Source: Blastomyces gilchristii SLH14081 (lineage: Eukaryota; Ascomycota; Eurotiomycetes; Onygenales; Ajellomycetaceae). Taken from it: 64,000 nt of DNA. Shown here one piece after another: positions 36,296 to 49,145 of this stretch. Each line of letters begins with the position of its first letter. Position 1 is the first letter of the stretch. The DNA is taken from positions 93,035 through 157,034 of the forward strand of contig NW_003101640.1 in the NCBI RefSeq assembly GCF_000003855.2, written 5' to 3'. The notes beneath the pieces are model-generated. The model was given only the letters and a program-made list of their open reading frames with translations, had not been told where the DNA came from and made no database searches. The position numbers and the translations under genes were made by a program.

Positions 36296-36899
36296 TTCTT
36301 TTTATATTAATTAGTTATAAGTTCATAATTATTAATAATTGAAATTAATTTTAAGTTTTTAAAAATTATTATACAAGTTGTAATCAAGTCAGGAATAGAA
36401 TATATATATATATATATTTAACTATCATGATTCACAAATCACTATAATATATAAGTATCAACATTTTTTTAACATTAATATTTATAATATTAATATATTT
36501 TTAATGATATTATCTGATAACACAATTTAATAACACTCTCTTTCACAATATTAATATATTTCAAGAAATATGATAGAGATTAATCAAGATTATTTATTTA
36601 CTTTTATACATTAATGATATTCAATCTGAGATAGTACTAAAACTATAACTAAGCTAAGATAGAAGATTATTTTCTCTTATAATAATTCTTCTTACATACA
36701 TCAGTGATCAGTTATTATCTTTATTAAAAATAAACTATTATCTTTCTTAAATCTTTATCATATCTTTTGAATTCACTTCTTTCACTTCTTTCACTTCTAT
36801 TAAAGATTCATAAACTCTTTAATAAATCACTGTGAATTATAAAGTCTATGTTATTTATAATTCAATACAGAATGCTCTCTTTCAATTATAAGAAATAAT

Positions 36900-38960
36900 T
36901 ACTTTATTCTTCATATCTGATTTCAGGTTATAAAATTTATAAAAAACTCAATACAAATATTGAGATAAACTATGAAATAATTATCAACAGATTGTATTAC
37001 AGATTACTAAAGAGTTATCTCTCTACTATAATTACTACAACTTTATTCAGAAACATTCATTATAAACTGATTATAACTCTGATAAAATTTTCTGATATCT
37101 GAAGTCATCAGAATGCAGATAATAAAAGAAAAATAATCAGAAAATTACTACTGAGCTGATAAGTTACTCTATCAGATAATGATTATTAGTAATACTAATA
37201 TTCTAATTTGAAGAAAATTATGTGAAAACAATCACATATTAGAACTCTGATTTCACAACTCTTATCTGATAACTTCTGTGAATAATTACTTTGTATATAT
37301 ATATTCATGAATCTTTCTCTTCAATCAATTGAAAACTCTGAATTCTAAACACTTCTTCAAATGCTTAATTTAAATCTTTATATTTTATATCAATCATGTC
37401 TTCAGTTCAATCTTGAGATATACTACAAAGTCAATATACAATATCTAGAATCAGAGTTGAAGAATCATCAAAGAGTATCTCTCACAGTGAATGTATAAAC
37501 TAGTACAAACAATCTTGCATTTATGAGAGTTACATGTTATTATATTGATAAGAACTGAACTTATTAAGAGATATTAATTGAATTTAAATCATTGATCAGT
37601 AGTCATACTGAGAATTATATAATAGAGATATTAATGACAGTGATTAAAAATAACTATTGAAATATTAGTCTCAGTCTTCTTATAATTACAACTGATAATG
37701 CTGTGAATAACTACACTATGATAAAGAGCTTGAAGCAAAAATTGACTTTGTATTTCTGAAATAATAAACAAGGTCATATTCTCTGCATTACTTATGTGAT
37801 TCAACTTGTGATATAAACACTGATAAAGAATCTTAACATTGAGACAATAAATAATGAGATGACTGATTCTTGAAATGAGAATAAGATGAAAGTGATTACT
37901 CAAGTAACTTTTACATTCACTTTACAAAAGATAATGTTTTTTAATACTACTTTTTAATATTGCTTTTTAATAACACTTTTTAATAATACTACCATTAATT
38001 TTGAATAGATTGACTAATAATTTAGATATCACAGATTTGAAATATTGCTAATACAATTTGTACCTGCTCTAAATAATAATAAAAATTTCATGATATTCAA
38101 TAAATAAGTAAATCAGTCACATCAATGAATATGATACAGAATGTTAGAATATAATAAAGTTCAATATATAAGATAACTATTTAAGCTCTTCAATTGCATC
38201 AGATAATTAATTATTGAGTGTAACACTCTGATTAAGAAAAGATTCAGATATTGAAACTTTCTGATATAAAGTGAACTCAGTTGAAATATATGATTGATTT
38301 ACTGTTTCAGTTTTATAAGATAATAAAGACAGTCTCAATCACTTGTACATCAATGCTTCAGTCAGTCTGATAAGTGTATAACAGTTTATTTACTTATCTT
38401 GAGAAGTAGTTGAATCACTTAAAAAGAAATTCAGTCTGAGATGATACTATAGTACAGACTATTATTACTGTAAGAAATAAACTGACATATTACTACAGCA
38501 AAACTGAATAATCTTTTACAGAGTACTATGCTATAGCAGCTCTACTAGATCTCTTCTGTTGAGTTAATATTTACACTTCTGAAGATTGAACAGAGAAGAA
38601 ATGAGACTCATATATTAAATTAGTCTGAGACTACTACAATGTCAACTATCAGAGATTTGAATAAGCAGATGTTCAAGATATGAAGACAGTGAAATACAAT
38701 TCTCTAATAAGTAACAATCTTTGATAACACTTTATATCACATAGAACTATAATACTAACTTTGAAATAGAACTTGCATACATTGATTTCAACTGAAAATC
38801 AGATAAAACTACATGCTTATAAAACTGAATTTAATCACTATCTTTAAGATGATCTGATGAATTTATACATTAAATCAATTCTTGAGGTATGAAAAATTGT
38901 TGAGAGTATATATTTAACTATTACACTGATAATACATAATATTCTGATAATTTCATTAAC
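36900..38960 (+). pseudogene. hAT transposase remnant, copy A
   Basis: The plus strand reads GYKIYKKLNTNIEINYEIIINR (about 36925 on), then after a damaged part TSTNNLAFMRVTCYYIDKN (about 37498 on), ITTDNAVNN (37685-37711) and HILCITYVIQLV (37773-37808). The last two match the ITxDNAxNN and H-x-CxAHxxxL blocks of hAT transposases, a DDE-type cut-and-paste enzyme. Tryptophan positions are TGA throughout. A clear C-terminal dimerisation motif was not found. Copy B (minus strand) agrees. Confidence 0.75.
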
Positions 38961-39502
38961 AGAGATGAAAATGAAGTAAAAGTGTAACTTAAGTTGAGAT
39001 ATTTATTACTATCACTGAGAACAATTACAAGAAGAAACAATCAAGAAACTCATGATTGTATAATATAAAATTATCAGATAGTTTAATTCCTCTGATCACA
39101 GTATATTAGAGAAGTATAGTTTTCATGAGAAAGTGAAGAATAAACTTGCACAAGAATGTATTTAGTTATTTCATGAGTGTTATCAATAATTATTATCAAA
39201 TTCTGATTATATAAGCAATCACTGAATGAACTGAATGAGACTGATTTTAATCTTCAGTCTCAGTCTTATTCTGATTTTGAAAGAATGATCATCTTTCACA
39301 GTTTATTCTGAGAAATTACTCTCATTTCACTGTTCTTGAATTAGATCTGGTCATTTTTCACATCATTTCTCTCAGAAATGGTCCATTTTCAGATTTTTTT
39401 GAGGCTTGGTTCTGGTGGGACTCACGTCAAGAAATGTATGATATCAGATCAAATGAGATCAAATGTGAAATTCATGATCCCGCCGGTCAGTCTAGTTAGA
39501 TA

Positions 39503-42173
39503 TCATTACTGTGTTTCATAAGATTTGTATCACTAAAGAAGATATATAGCTTACAGTATTCTGAACATGTTATAATCTCTTTGAATAAGTAGTTATACTC
39601 TTTGAACTGACTAATGCTCTCAGTATATTTCAGAAGTATATCAACTGAGCACTCTGAGATTTTCTTGATAAGTTTGTATCTGTATATCTAGATAACATTC
39701 TCATCTTCACTGACGAATTCAGAAAGAAATATCAAGAATATGTGTGAAAAGTATTATAATAATTACAAGAGACAGAACTACTGATAGATATTGATAAGTA
39801 TAATTTTGAAGTCAAGAGTATAAAATACCTAGGTTTTATCATAGAAGCTGATAAGAGAATTTGAATAAATTCTAAGAAGGTCTCTGCTATTCTCAAGTGA
39901 GAAGCTTCATATACTGTGAAAGATATACAAAGCTTCATTGAATTTGCTAACTTCTATCAGTGATTTATATGAAACTTCTCACATATTATAAGATTACTCA
40001 CAGAACTTATTAAGAAGAATTCAGCATTTCAGTGATCAGTGAACACTGAAGTCATATTTATATAAATAAAGAAGATGTTCATTAATACCTCTCTACTGAT
40101 AATATTTAATTCTGATTATAAGACAGTTGTTGAAGCTAATTTCTCTAACTATATCACAGAAGAAGCTATATTATAATATGATAATGAAGATGTCTTATAA
40201 TTATATATCTTCATATCTAAGAAACTGAGTCCTGCTGAATACAATTATGAGATCTATGATAAGAAACTTCTCATAATTACATACTATCTAGGAGAATGAG
40301 ACTCTGAACTCTGAAGTGTCTTTAAATTTGAGATAATTACAGATTATAAGAATCTCAAGTATTTCACAATCATCTGCAAGCTTACTGAATATCAGATGCA
40401 ATAATCTGAGCTATTAAGCTGTTTTCATTTCACTATACATTATTACCTCAGCAGTCAGTACTCAATGATAGATACTCTCTTATAATAAGAGTAAGATATA
40501 TCTTCTGATGTAACAGACATCTGTTGAATGAACTGAGAACACTGACTCTTAGATTCAAAGATATTAGTTGATTAAGATGAAATAACTTATAATATTATAT
40601 ATACTTCTCTGATTAGAACACTCTCTCTCTGAACTATCACTGATACTGATATTAATATCTCCACTTCTCTCACACTGAATGAACTGTAATATATAACAGC
40701 TTAAGCTGATAAACTTCTTCAGATTCTCACTGAAGCAGTATAATAAGAAGTGTCTCAATTTCCTTCAGAACTATGTATAAAGACTGAAATCTCAGAATGT
40801 TTAATTAATGATAATAATACTCTATAATTTTATAAATGACATTGAGTCTCTTAGTCTGAATCTCTACATACTCAGATAATACAGAAGATGTATAATTCAT
40901 ATATAATCAGTCATCTGAGTTATAAATAACTGTATTAAATAATCTCTTAAGAATTCCACTGATCTGAGATATTAAACAGTATCAGATACTTTGTCTGAAC
41001 TGCAATTATTATTTCTCTATCACTTCATGAAAGAATCATAGAAAAGACCTGCTTAAACTGCTTAATATCTCTGATAGAATCTGATAAGATGTAATAATTG
41101 ACTTCACTGTTGATCTCTCTGAGAGTAAGACTTATAAAAATATTCTGATCATTGTGAACTGATTGAGTAAAGATGTAATATTAGAACCTTATAATAAGAT
41201 GAATATTAAACAAGTCACTGAAGTCTTTCTATAAAGTCTGTTCAATCAGATACATGAATTGCTAAGATTCATAGTATTAGATTAGAGCTGTCAATTTATA
41301 AACATTCTCTGAATAAGAATCTGTCAAGTTCTTAAGATTATACACTGTTTATTAACTATCTATCACTCTGAGACTGATGATGCATTAGAATGAATAATTC
41401 AGACTGTAAAGAATTATCTTTATAAGTTCTGTAATTATTTATAAGATAATTAGCATGATCTTCTTCTATATGCAGAGATTACTATCAATGATTGAGATAC
41501 TGTCTTAATAGATGTAAGTCTGTTCTTTCTTATACACAGTTATCACATGAAAGTGTTGAATCTTTTAGAGATTACACAGTTCACACTGAACTCTCACAGT
41601 CTGATTCAGATTACTGATAATATAGTAATAAAGCTCTGAGACATCTGTGACTAAGCAGAAGCCTTCATAGCAAGTACTAAACAAGATTAAGAGAACTGAA
41701 TCAATGTTCACTGAGATCTCACTGAGTAATATAAGATAGAAGATCTGATATGATTGAATCTTAAGAATATATGAATGATACACTTATCTCACACACTGAA
41801 TTACTGCTATGTAAAGTATAAAGTGATAGAAGTTCTAGACAGCTATAATTACTGTCTCAACATATTATCAGAGATTTATAATGTCTTTTATATAAGCTTA
41901 CTCTGTCACACTGTCACTGATCTGTTCTCTTCTCAACTGACTTTTAACTGACAGTCATCAGAGATCATAGAAGAAGATAATGAACTTGAATGAGAGATTG
42001 AAGATATTTCTGATAAGAGACTCTGCAGCCACAGCTGATAATATCTTATGAAATAAGACAGCTATAATTACCTGATCTAAACTCTGAGCTTCATGTTATC
42101 TGAGACAGCAGCTCTTGATTAATGAGAACTATGTGCCTGCAACTCTATATCACTTCTGAAAAGAAGAGGCTAA
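39503..42173 (+). pseudogene. Gypsy element 1: rest of RT, RNase H, integrase, chromodomain
   Basis: After the hAT insertion the gypsy pol resumes: the RT thumb and connection (FIEFANFYQ.FI.NFSHII at about 39935-39990), RNase H ([16 protein letters not shown] and ITDYKNLKYFT at about 40245-40370), a damaged integrase (40.9-41.9 kb), and at about 41970-42110 a chromodomain-like end (EIEDISDKRL...YL.K.DSYNYL.). Chromodomains direct chromovirus integration to heterochromatin. Stops are abundant, mostly TGA for W and TAA/TAG for Q. Confidence 0.8.
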
Positions 42174-42443
42174 TGTAGCAGGCCGCGCCTGATCAATCAT
42201 ATAGACTATTTCATTACACTTTACAGATTTCACTAAAAGCTCTGATTCTCAGTTGCTAATTCTCAGTTAAAAAACCTATGAAATTTCTATTCTTTCACTC
42301 TGAAGCTTCACTGTGTACATATATAAATATTCACTTTAATCACTGATTCTCACACTTTCTCTTTCTTTCCTTCTCTAACGTTTTTCACTTTGTTATATAA
42401 GATCTATATATTATACCGATCTATTCGGCGTAGGCTTTTTACA
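42174..42443 (+). repeat. Gypsy element 1, 3' LTR (heavily mutated)
   Basis: 270 bp, begins TGTAGCAGGCCGCGCC and ends CTTTTTACA. It differs from the 5' copy at roughly 45 positions by my count, all C/T or G/A transitions, with no indels. Confidence 0.92.
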
Positions 42444-42448
42444 AATAC

Positions 42449-42695
42449 TACAGAAAGAGTTAAACTTCATTCTCTTCAAAAGATAAAAAAAGAGATAAGA
42501 TAAGTAATGATTTTATTGAAACAGGTTTAATCAGATCAGGTAAAATCAAGCTTGAGTTCTAAAATTATAAAGCATATGTAGTTAGCATTATATAGATCTC
42601 ATTAATATTAGTAAAGATAATCAACTCACTGTTGATTTCTTCTGCAGATCTGAGTTTTTCATTATCATCAGAAGTGTGTATATATGAGGCAGAAA
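42449..42695. other. AT-rich spacer, nothing recognised
   Basis: Sequence between the gypsy element 1 target duplication and MITE 4. No reading frame or repeat matched elsewhere in the window. Confidence 0.5.
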
Positions 42696-43185
42696 TAGAC
42701 TGATCAGCAGAACTATGAATTTCATATTTAATCTCATTTGATCTGATTTCATACATTTCTTGACATGAATCTCACTGAGACTAATTATTAAAAAAACATG
42801 CAAAGTGACTATTAATCAGATCTCAAAATAAGACTATAACTTAGAAAAATTAAGAAAATGATCTTATTTAATTTTATTTAGTTTCATTCTTGATATAAAG
42901 TTACTATTTTTAGAGATTTTAAAGTTTTTTATAGACTATTTTTAATTTTTTAATAATACTTAAATGAGATTTAAAGTTATTTAAAGTAATAAAATGAACT
43001 TAAAATTGAGAAGTGAAAATCATAGTCTCATTTTAAAAATATAATAAGAATAGACAGTAGATTTCACTAAGATAGTATAAGATTACTATCTAATTTTAAT
43101 ACTTTGTAATAAAATCAATTAATTTAATAATGAAACTATTAAATATTCTGATTCTGATCTCAAACACAGTCACATAATTAGTCTA
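42696..43185 (-). mobile_element. hAT-like MITE 4, 490 bp, old copy
   Basis: It starts TAGACTGATCAGCAGAAC and ends AATTAGTCTA, with flanks GGCAGAAA (42688-42695) and AGCAGAAA (43186-43193), seven of eight matching. Strongly AT-enriched compared with MITEs 1-3 and slightly shorter. Same orientation as MITE 2. Confidence 0.85.
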
Positions 43186-43210
43186 AGCAGAAATAAACAG
43201 TGTAAAAAAC

Positions 43211-43383
43211 TTATTGTTATTATTATTATTACTCTTCAATTATAAATGTATATAGTTAGAGACTATAACATTTATCTGAAAACTTTTAATTCTCGGAGTT
43301 TTTCTAGTATCTATAAAGCTAACTATTATACATTTATCAATTTCAGATATATAAAATTAGAAAATTTCAGCTTAGAAGACAGA
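43211..43383 (-). mobile_element. LINE 1 (outermost, Tad-like), 3' end
   Basis: An ATT-repeat tail (43213-43230) leads into the same 3' untranslated sequence as LINE 2 at 48795, reading from TTCAATTATAAATG. At 43383 gypsy element 2 interrupts it; it resumes at 63732. Confidence 0.8.
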
Positions 43384-43674
43384 TGTAAGAGGCCTACGCC
43401 GAATAGATCAGTATAATATATAGGTCTTATATAACAAAGTGAAAAACATTAAAGAAGAAAAGAAAAGAGAAAGTGTGAGAATCAGTGATCAGAGTGAATA
43501 TTTATACATGTGCACAGTGACATACACTGATGTATGCAGTGAAGCTCCGGGGCAGAAGAATAGAAATTCTGTAGATTTTCAGCTGAGAATCAGTGACTGA
43601 GAATCAGAGTGATAGAAATCTGTGAAGTGTGTAATAGAATAGTCTATATAATTGATCAGGCACAGCCTGTCACA
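43384..43674 (-). repeat. Gypsy element 2, 3' LTR
   Basis: About 291 bp, same family as the LTR at 63441. Keeps some CpG (GGCCTACGCCG, GCTCCGGGGC). Confidence 0.88.
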
Positions 43675-46600
43675 TTAGCTCCTCTCTTCTCTGATTGTGC
43701 ATAGCTCTCATCAGTCAAGGGCCGCAGTCTTGAATAATGCGGAACTCAGAGTCCAGGTCAGGCAATTGTACTCAACTCATTTTACAAGATATTATCAGTC
43801 ACAGCTGCAGAGTCTCTTAACAAGAATATTCTCAATCTCTCATTCATGTTCATTATCTTCTTCTATGATTCCTGGCAGCTGTCAGTTGAAAGTCAGTTGA
43901 GAAGAGAATAGATCAGTGACAGCACAGCAGAGTAAGCTTGTATAAAACATATTATAAATCTCTGATGAAGTATCAAGACAGTAGTTATAACTGTCTAGAA
44001 ACTCTGTCACTGTGTATTTCATATAATAATAATTCAATGTACAGAATGACTATGTGATCTATATATTCTTGAGATTCAATTACATAAGATCTTCTATCTT
44101 ATACTGCTCTGTGAGATCTTATTAGATATTAACTTAATCTTCTTAATCTTGTTTAACACTTGTTATAAAGACTTCTGCTCAGTTGTGAGCATCTCACAGC
44201 TTTATTACTATATTATCAGTAATCTGAATCAGATTGTGAGAGTTCAGTGTGAACTGTGTAATCTCTAGAAGATCTAATATCTTTATATGATAATTATATA
44301 TAAGAAAGAACAGGCTTATATCTGTTGAAATAGCATCTCAATCATTAATAGCAATCTCTACATGTAGAAGAAGATTATATCAATTATTCTATGAATAATT
44401 ACAGAACTTATAAAAATAGTTCTTTACAGTCTGAATTATTTATTCTAATATATTATCAGTCTCAGAGTGATAGACAGTTAATAAATAATATATAATCTTA
44501 AGATTTTAACAGATTCTTATTTAGAGAGTACTTATAAATTAATGATCTCAGTTCAATATAATAGATCTTAGTAATTTACATATCTGATAGAATGAACTTT
44601 ATAAGAAGACTTCAGCAACTTGTTCAGTATTTATCTTATTACAAGATTTTAATATTATATCTTTACTTAATCAGTTAACAATGATCAGAATATTCTTATA
44701 ACTCTTACTCTTAGATAGATTAATAGCAAAGTTAATTACTACATCTTATCAGATTCTATTAGAGATATTAAGTAATCTCAGTAAGTCTTTTCTACAGTTC
44801 TTTTATAAAATAATAGAAGAAAAGTAATTACAGTTTCAGACAAAGTATCTAATACTGTTTAATATCTCAGATCAGTGAAACTCTCAGAAGATCATTCTAT
44901 ACAGTTATTCACAGTCTGAATAATCAGTCATACATGAATCATACATCTGTTACATTATTCAGATATATAAGAGTTCAGAGTGAGAGACTCAGCATTATTC
45001 ACAGAATTATAGAGTGTTATTATCATTGATTGAACATTCTGAGATATCAGTTCTTATACATAGTTCTGAGAGAAATCAGAGTGCTTCTTAACATACTACT
45101 TCAGTGAGTGTTTAAAGAAGTTCATCAGTTTGAACTATTATATATCATAATTTATTCAGTGTAGATCTGAAGAGTGTTCTGATCAGTAAAGTATATATAA
45201 TACTATAAGTGATCTCATTATAATCAACTAATACCTTCAGGTTTAAGAGCTGATATCTTGATCATTCAGCATGTGTCTATCACATTAGAACGTATATTCT
45301 TTTTCTTATTGTAAAGAGAGTATCTGTTATCCAAATTCTCTGACTGCTGAGGCAGTAGTGTATTGTAAAATGAAAGTAGCTTAGAAACTCAGACTATCAC
45401 ATCTGTCATTCAGTGAGTTTACAGATAGTGATAAAGTACTTAAAATTCTTATAATCTATGATTATCTTAAATTCAGAGATACTTCAGAGTTCAGAGTCTT
45501 ATTCTTCTAGACAGTGTATAATTATAAGAAGTTTCTTATCATAGATCTTATAATTGCATTCAGCAGAACTCAGTTTCTTAGACATGAAGATGTATAATTG
45601 TAAGACATCTTCATTATTATATTATAATGTAGCTTCTTCTGTAATATAGTCAGAGAAATCAGCTTCAACAACTGTTTCATGATCAGAATTAAATATTATC
45701 AGCAGAGAGATATTAATGAACATCTTCTTTATCTATATAAATACAGCTTCAGTATCTGCTGATCATTGAAATACTGAGTGCTTCTTAGTGAGTTCTGTAA
45801 GTAATCTTATAATATCTGAGAAGTGTCATATAAATCACTGATAGAAGTTAGTAAATTCAATGAAGCTTTATACATCTTTCACAGTGTATAAAGCTTCTTA
45901 TTCAAGAATGACAGAGATCTTCTCAGAATTTATTCAAATCTTCTTACTAGCTTCTATGATGAAATCTAGATATTTAGTACTCTTAACTTTGAAATCACAC
46001 TTGTTAATATTGATTGATAGTTCTACTTCTTATAATTATTGTAATACTCTTTACACATACTCTTGATATTTCTTTCTGAATCTATCAATGAAGATGAGAA
46101 TATCATCTAGAGAAGTGAATATAAATTTATTAAGAAAGTCTTAGAGTGCTCAGTTAATATACTTCTGAAATGTACTGAGATCATTGATCAGTTCAAGGAG
46201 TGTGACAACTCATTTAAAGAGATTATAATGTGTTTAAAATACTATAAGTCTTTCATCTTCTTCAGTGATACAAATCTTATGAAACACAGTGATGACATCT
46301 AACTTTATAAATCATTGAGCTCATTCAATACATGTTAAGATTTCATTGATGAGAGATAAGAAATAATAATCTTTCTTTGTCAATCTGTTCAGATCTCAAT
46401 AGTTCACACAGAATCAGAGTTCTTTATCTGATTTCTTTGCAAAGAGAATAGAAGCTGCAGTAGAAGAGTTACTAATACATATGAATTCCTTGTTCAACAG
46501 ATCATTGAGTGTCTTTCAAAGAAGAAGAAGTTCATCTCAGGACATATTATGAAGAGAGTCTCATAATGATTCAGAGTTCTCATCATTTTACTTCTCTAAC

Positions 46601-48764
46601 TTGATACTGTGATCTATTTCTGAACCTTGTAAGAGGGATAAATTTATAATGTTGTCTTATCAGAAGACATCTAGATATTTATAATATTATTGAGAGAGTT
46701 TTGTATAAGAATCTATTATTGTAGTATAAAATAACTTCTCTAGCACTTTCTTGATATTGACTAGGCTGACAGAATAGATTGATATATAATTCTGCTGTCA
46801 GTGATTTTATCAGTTACTCTGTCAGTGATTTTATCAGTGACTCTGTCAGTGATTTTAATGATGACTTCTTTTTCAGAGTATTTTATAAGTGTTGACAGAG
46901 ATCTGTGTAAGATTCATAGTCTTATAAATATCATCTTCATGAATTCTATCATTGTTAGAAAATATCAAGCTTCTGTTTTAAGCATTTAACAAGATGTCTT
47001 GTTCAGATAGTTAGACAAGTTCTAACATAAGATTATAATCAAGATTTTCGACTTCATATGTGTAGGCATCTTCATATTGATATTCTTCAACATCTATGTT
47101 TAGTTTCATTATATAACAGATACAAACATCTTTTGAATCATCAAATTCTGTGAGAAGTTGAGATTTTAATAAGAGAATGCACTGAAGGTTATGATATCTT
47201 ACAACTGAAGATTTAATCATTTTATAATAGCATAGACTGCTGTCTATCATGGCTTTCATATTATACATGTTATCTATTACAGTAGATATAAGAATCGCAG
47301 TCATTATCATTTTCTCTTCAAATTTTTAGCATTCAACCTCTTCAAGCTCCTGTTTATAAATTTGAACAGAAGCTAATCTTTTCCCTGTTTCATCAGAGTA
47401 TTCTCATGATTATCTTCTAAATCTTTCTCTAATGTAACATGATTGACACAGACTGCTGATATTAATCTCTCTTTTGAACAAGGAGGTATATAGGCTGATC
47501 AGCAGTTGAAAGTGATGTGTTCTGATTGATTACAGTTGATACATACTTCTCATTGACATTGATCAGCGACTTCTTCAGAGGTGATCTCAGAAACTTGAAA
47601 GCCTGTTCAAATAGTAAAGACTCTTGTTTATGTGTAGATATTTAAGTCTACTCAGTTCATAGCATCTGCATCATTGTTGTTATTCCTCAGCACAGATGTA
47701 TAAGCAACTGAGTTATTTCTCAGTGCAGGTGTATAAGTGTAACATCTTCTGTCACTATTCTGTATACTCTTGAGCTTGATGAGACAGTCATTCAATATCT
47801 GAAGTTGTATGCAGAAACCTTCATAAGTCTGGTCTTTGTCTATACTTACAAGAGTCTGTAAGAGTTCAAAAGTTAATGTCTTCTTAAGCATACTAATCTT
47901 TATTTAATTCTCTTAAGATTTATCACCTGCTTCTAGAATCTTAGTGTCAAAGTCAGACATAAATGTTGTGAGAGAAGTGTTTCTCTGTTAAGCACTCTAT
48001 AATCAATCTAATACTTTCTATTACATGGCAGTGTCTTGAAACAGAATATCAAGATATTTGATAATATTATCAGGTGTTTGCAACACTAGTTCACATGCTT
48101 TTATTTATAAATGAAACTTCTGTTTCACACAATTCTTCAATCATTCATTGATATATCAATCTTGATTAATTAATGAACTGATGACATCTTCATCTACACT
48201 CAGCTTCATGAGCATTTTCATTCTTTATAATGAGTAGAGAGTAAGATCAGAAGTATTGAAATATATGAGAGTATCTAAGTATTCTTTCAGTGCTTTTATA
48301 TTCAATTCTGTAGATGTTAAAATTGTCTGTGCAGAGGTTTCTTATTGAGATAATTATTGAATTTCTTCATAGTGATATTGTTAAGTTGCATGTATATCAG
48401 CTATTTATTATTGTTATAATTTCAATGTTGCTTAAAGTCACCGTGACACTGTATCTATACTCATGTTCAAGAGTTCTCTCATACTATTATTAGACATGAT
48501 TATATCAATCATTAGATGTATGATATCTGTGAAATTAGAAGAAGTGTAATCATATAAATATCTCATATATCTGTAGTATCAGAACTCTCAGATCTTTCAC
48601 TGATATTCTCTTTATAAGATCTTATTCTCTTTGTAAGATCTTGTTACAGAGTCAGAGTGACTGATGAGTAAGCTTCTATCTGAGAACTCAGTGTTCACTA
48701 AACTGATTGAGACTTAGTGTTCACTTAACTGTTTAACTGTTTCTTTATTTCTTATACATTATTT
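43675..48764 (-). pseudogene. Gypsy element 2 gag-pol remnant
   Basis: On the minus strand, from high to low coordinates: gag with MLKKTLTFELLQTLVSIDKDQ (47891 on) and a CCHC zinc knuckle CINCNQSEHITFNC near 47545; protease-like segment with MIDSSLCYYKMIKSSVV (47310-47011 region); RT start FCVNYWDLNRLTKKDYYF near 46430; RNase H at about 45.4-45.6 kb; integrase; and a chromodomain near 43720-43850 (EDNEHE.EIENILVKRL...YLVK). This is the clearest copy for identifying the family. TGA stops replace tryptophan in most conserved motifs. Confidence 0.85.
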
Positions 48765-49145
48765 CATATTCAGATATTATTATTACTGTTATTATTCTTC
48801 AATTATAGATGTATGCAGTCAGAGACTATGACATCTACCTGAGAACAAAAAGTTCTCAGGGTTTTTCCTATATCTGTAAAGTTAACTATTATACATTCAT
48901 CAATTTCAGATATGCAAAATCAGAAAATTCCAGCTCAGAATACAAAAACTGTTTATAAATTGCAGTATTTTAACATCTTCTGATACTTTGAAACCATTTG
49001 ACAATATCATGACAAAAGAAAAGAGAACACAGTCTTAAAGATAGACACATTAAGTAGATAGATAGAAAGGAATTGAAAGGAAAAGATAAAGTAAAGAGAG
49101 ACTGTAACAAAATAAATTATTAAAAGATAGTATATAGCTGTTTTA

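Larger units (their letters stand above)
32804..39494 (+). mobile_element. hAT transposon A, with nested SINE and MITE
   Basis: Left end TAGACTGACTGTGTAACC, right end CGCCGGTCAGTCTA; short inverted termini TAGACTGAC(C/T)G. The 8-base flanks are GTTAAATA (32796-32803) and GTTAGATA (39495-39502), one G/A mismatch. Subtracting the SINE plus its 11-bp duplication and the MITE plus its 8-bp duplication leaves 5805 bp, identical to hAT B. The transposase is on the plus strand. Inserted in gypsy element 1 RT, a few bases after the copia element. Confidence 0.92.
23276..42443 (+). mobile_element. Ty3/gypsy element 1 (chromodomain type), with nested insertions
   Basis: Two 270-bp LTRs in the same orientation (23276-23545 and 42174-42443) are bounded by the 5-bp duplication AATAC (23271-23275 and 42444-42448). 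Plus-strand order of the broken coding parts is gag, protease, reverse transcriptase, RNase H, integrase, chromodomain, as in chromoviruses. Removing the MITE at 23841, the copia element at 26549 and the hAT at 32804 with their target duplications leaves about 5.7 kb, a normal size. I do not recognise a tRNA primer site after the 5' LTR. Confidence 0.92.
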
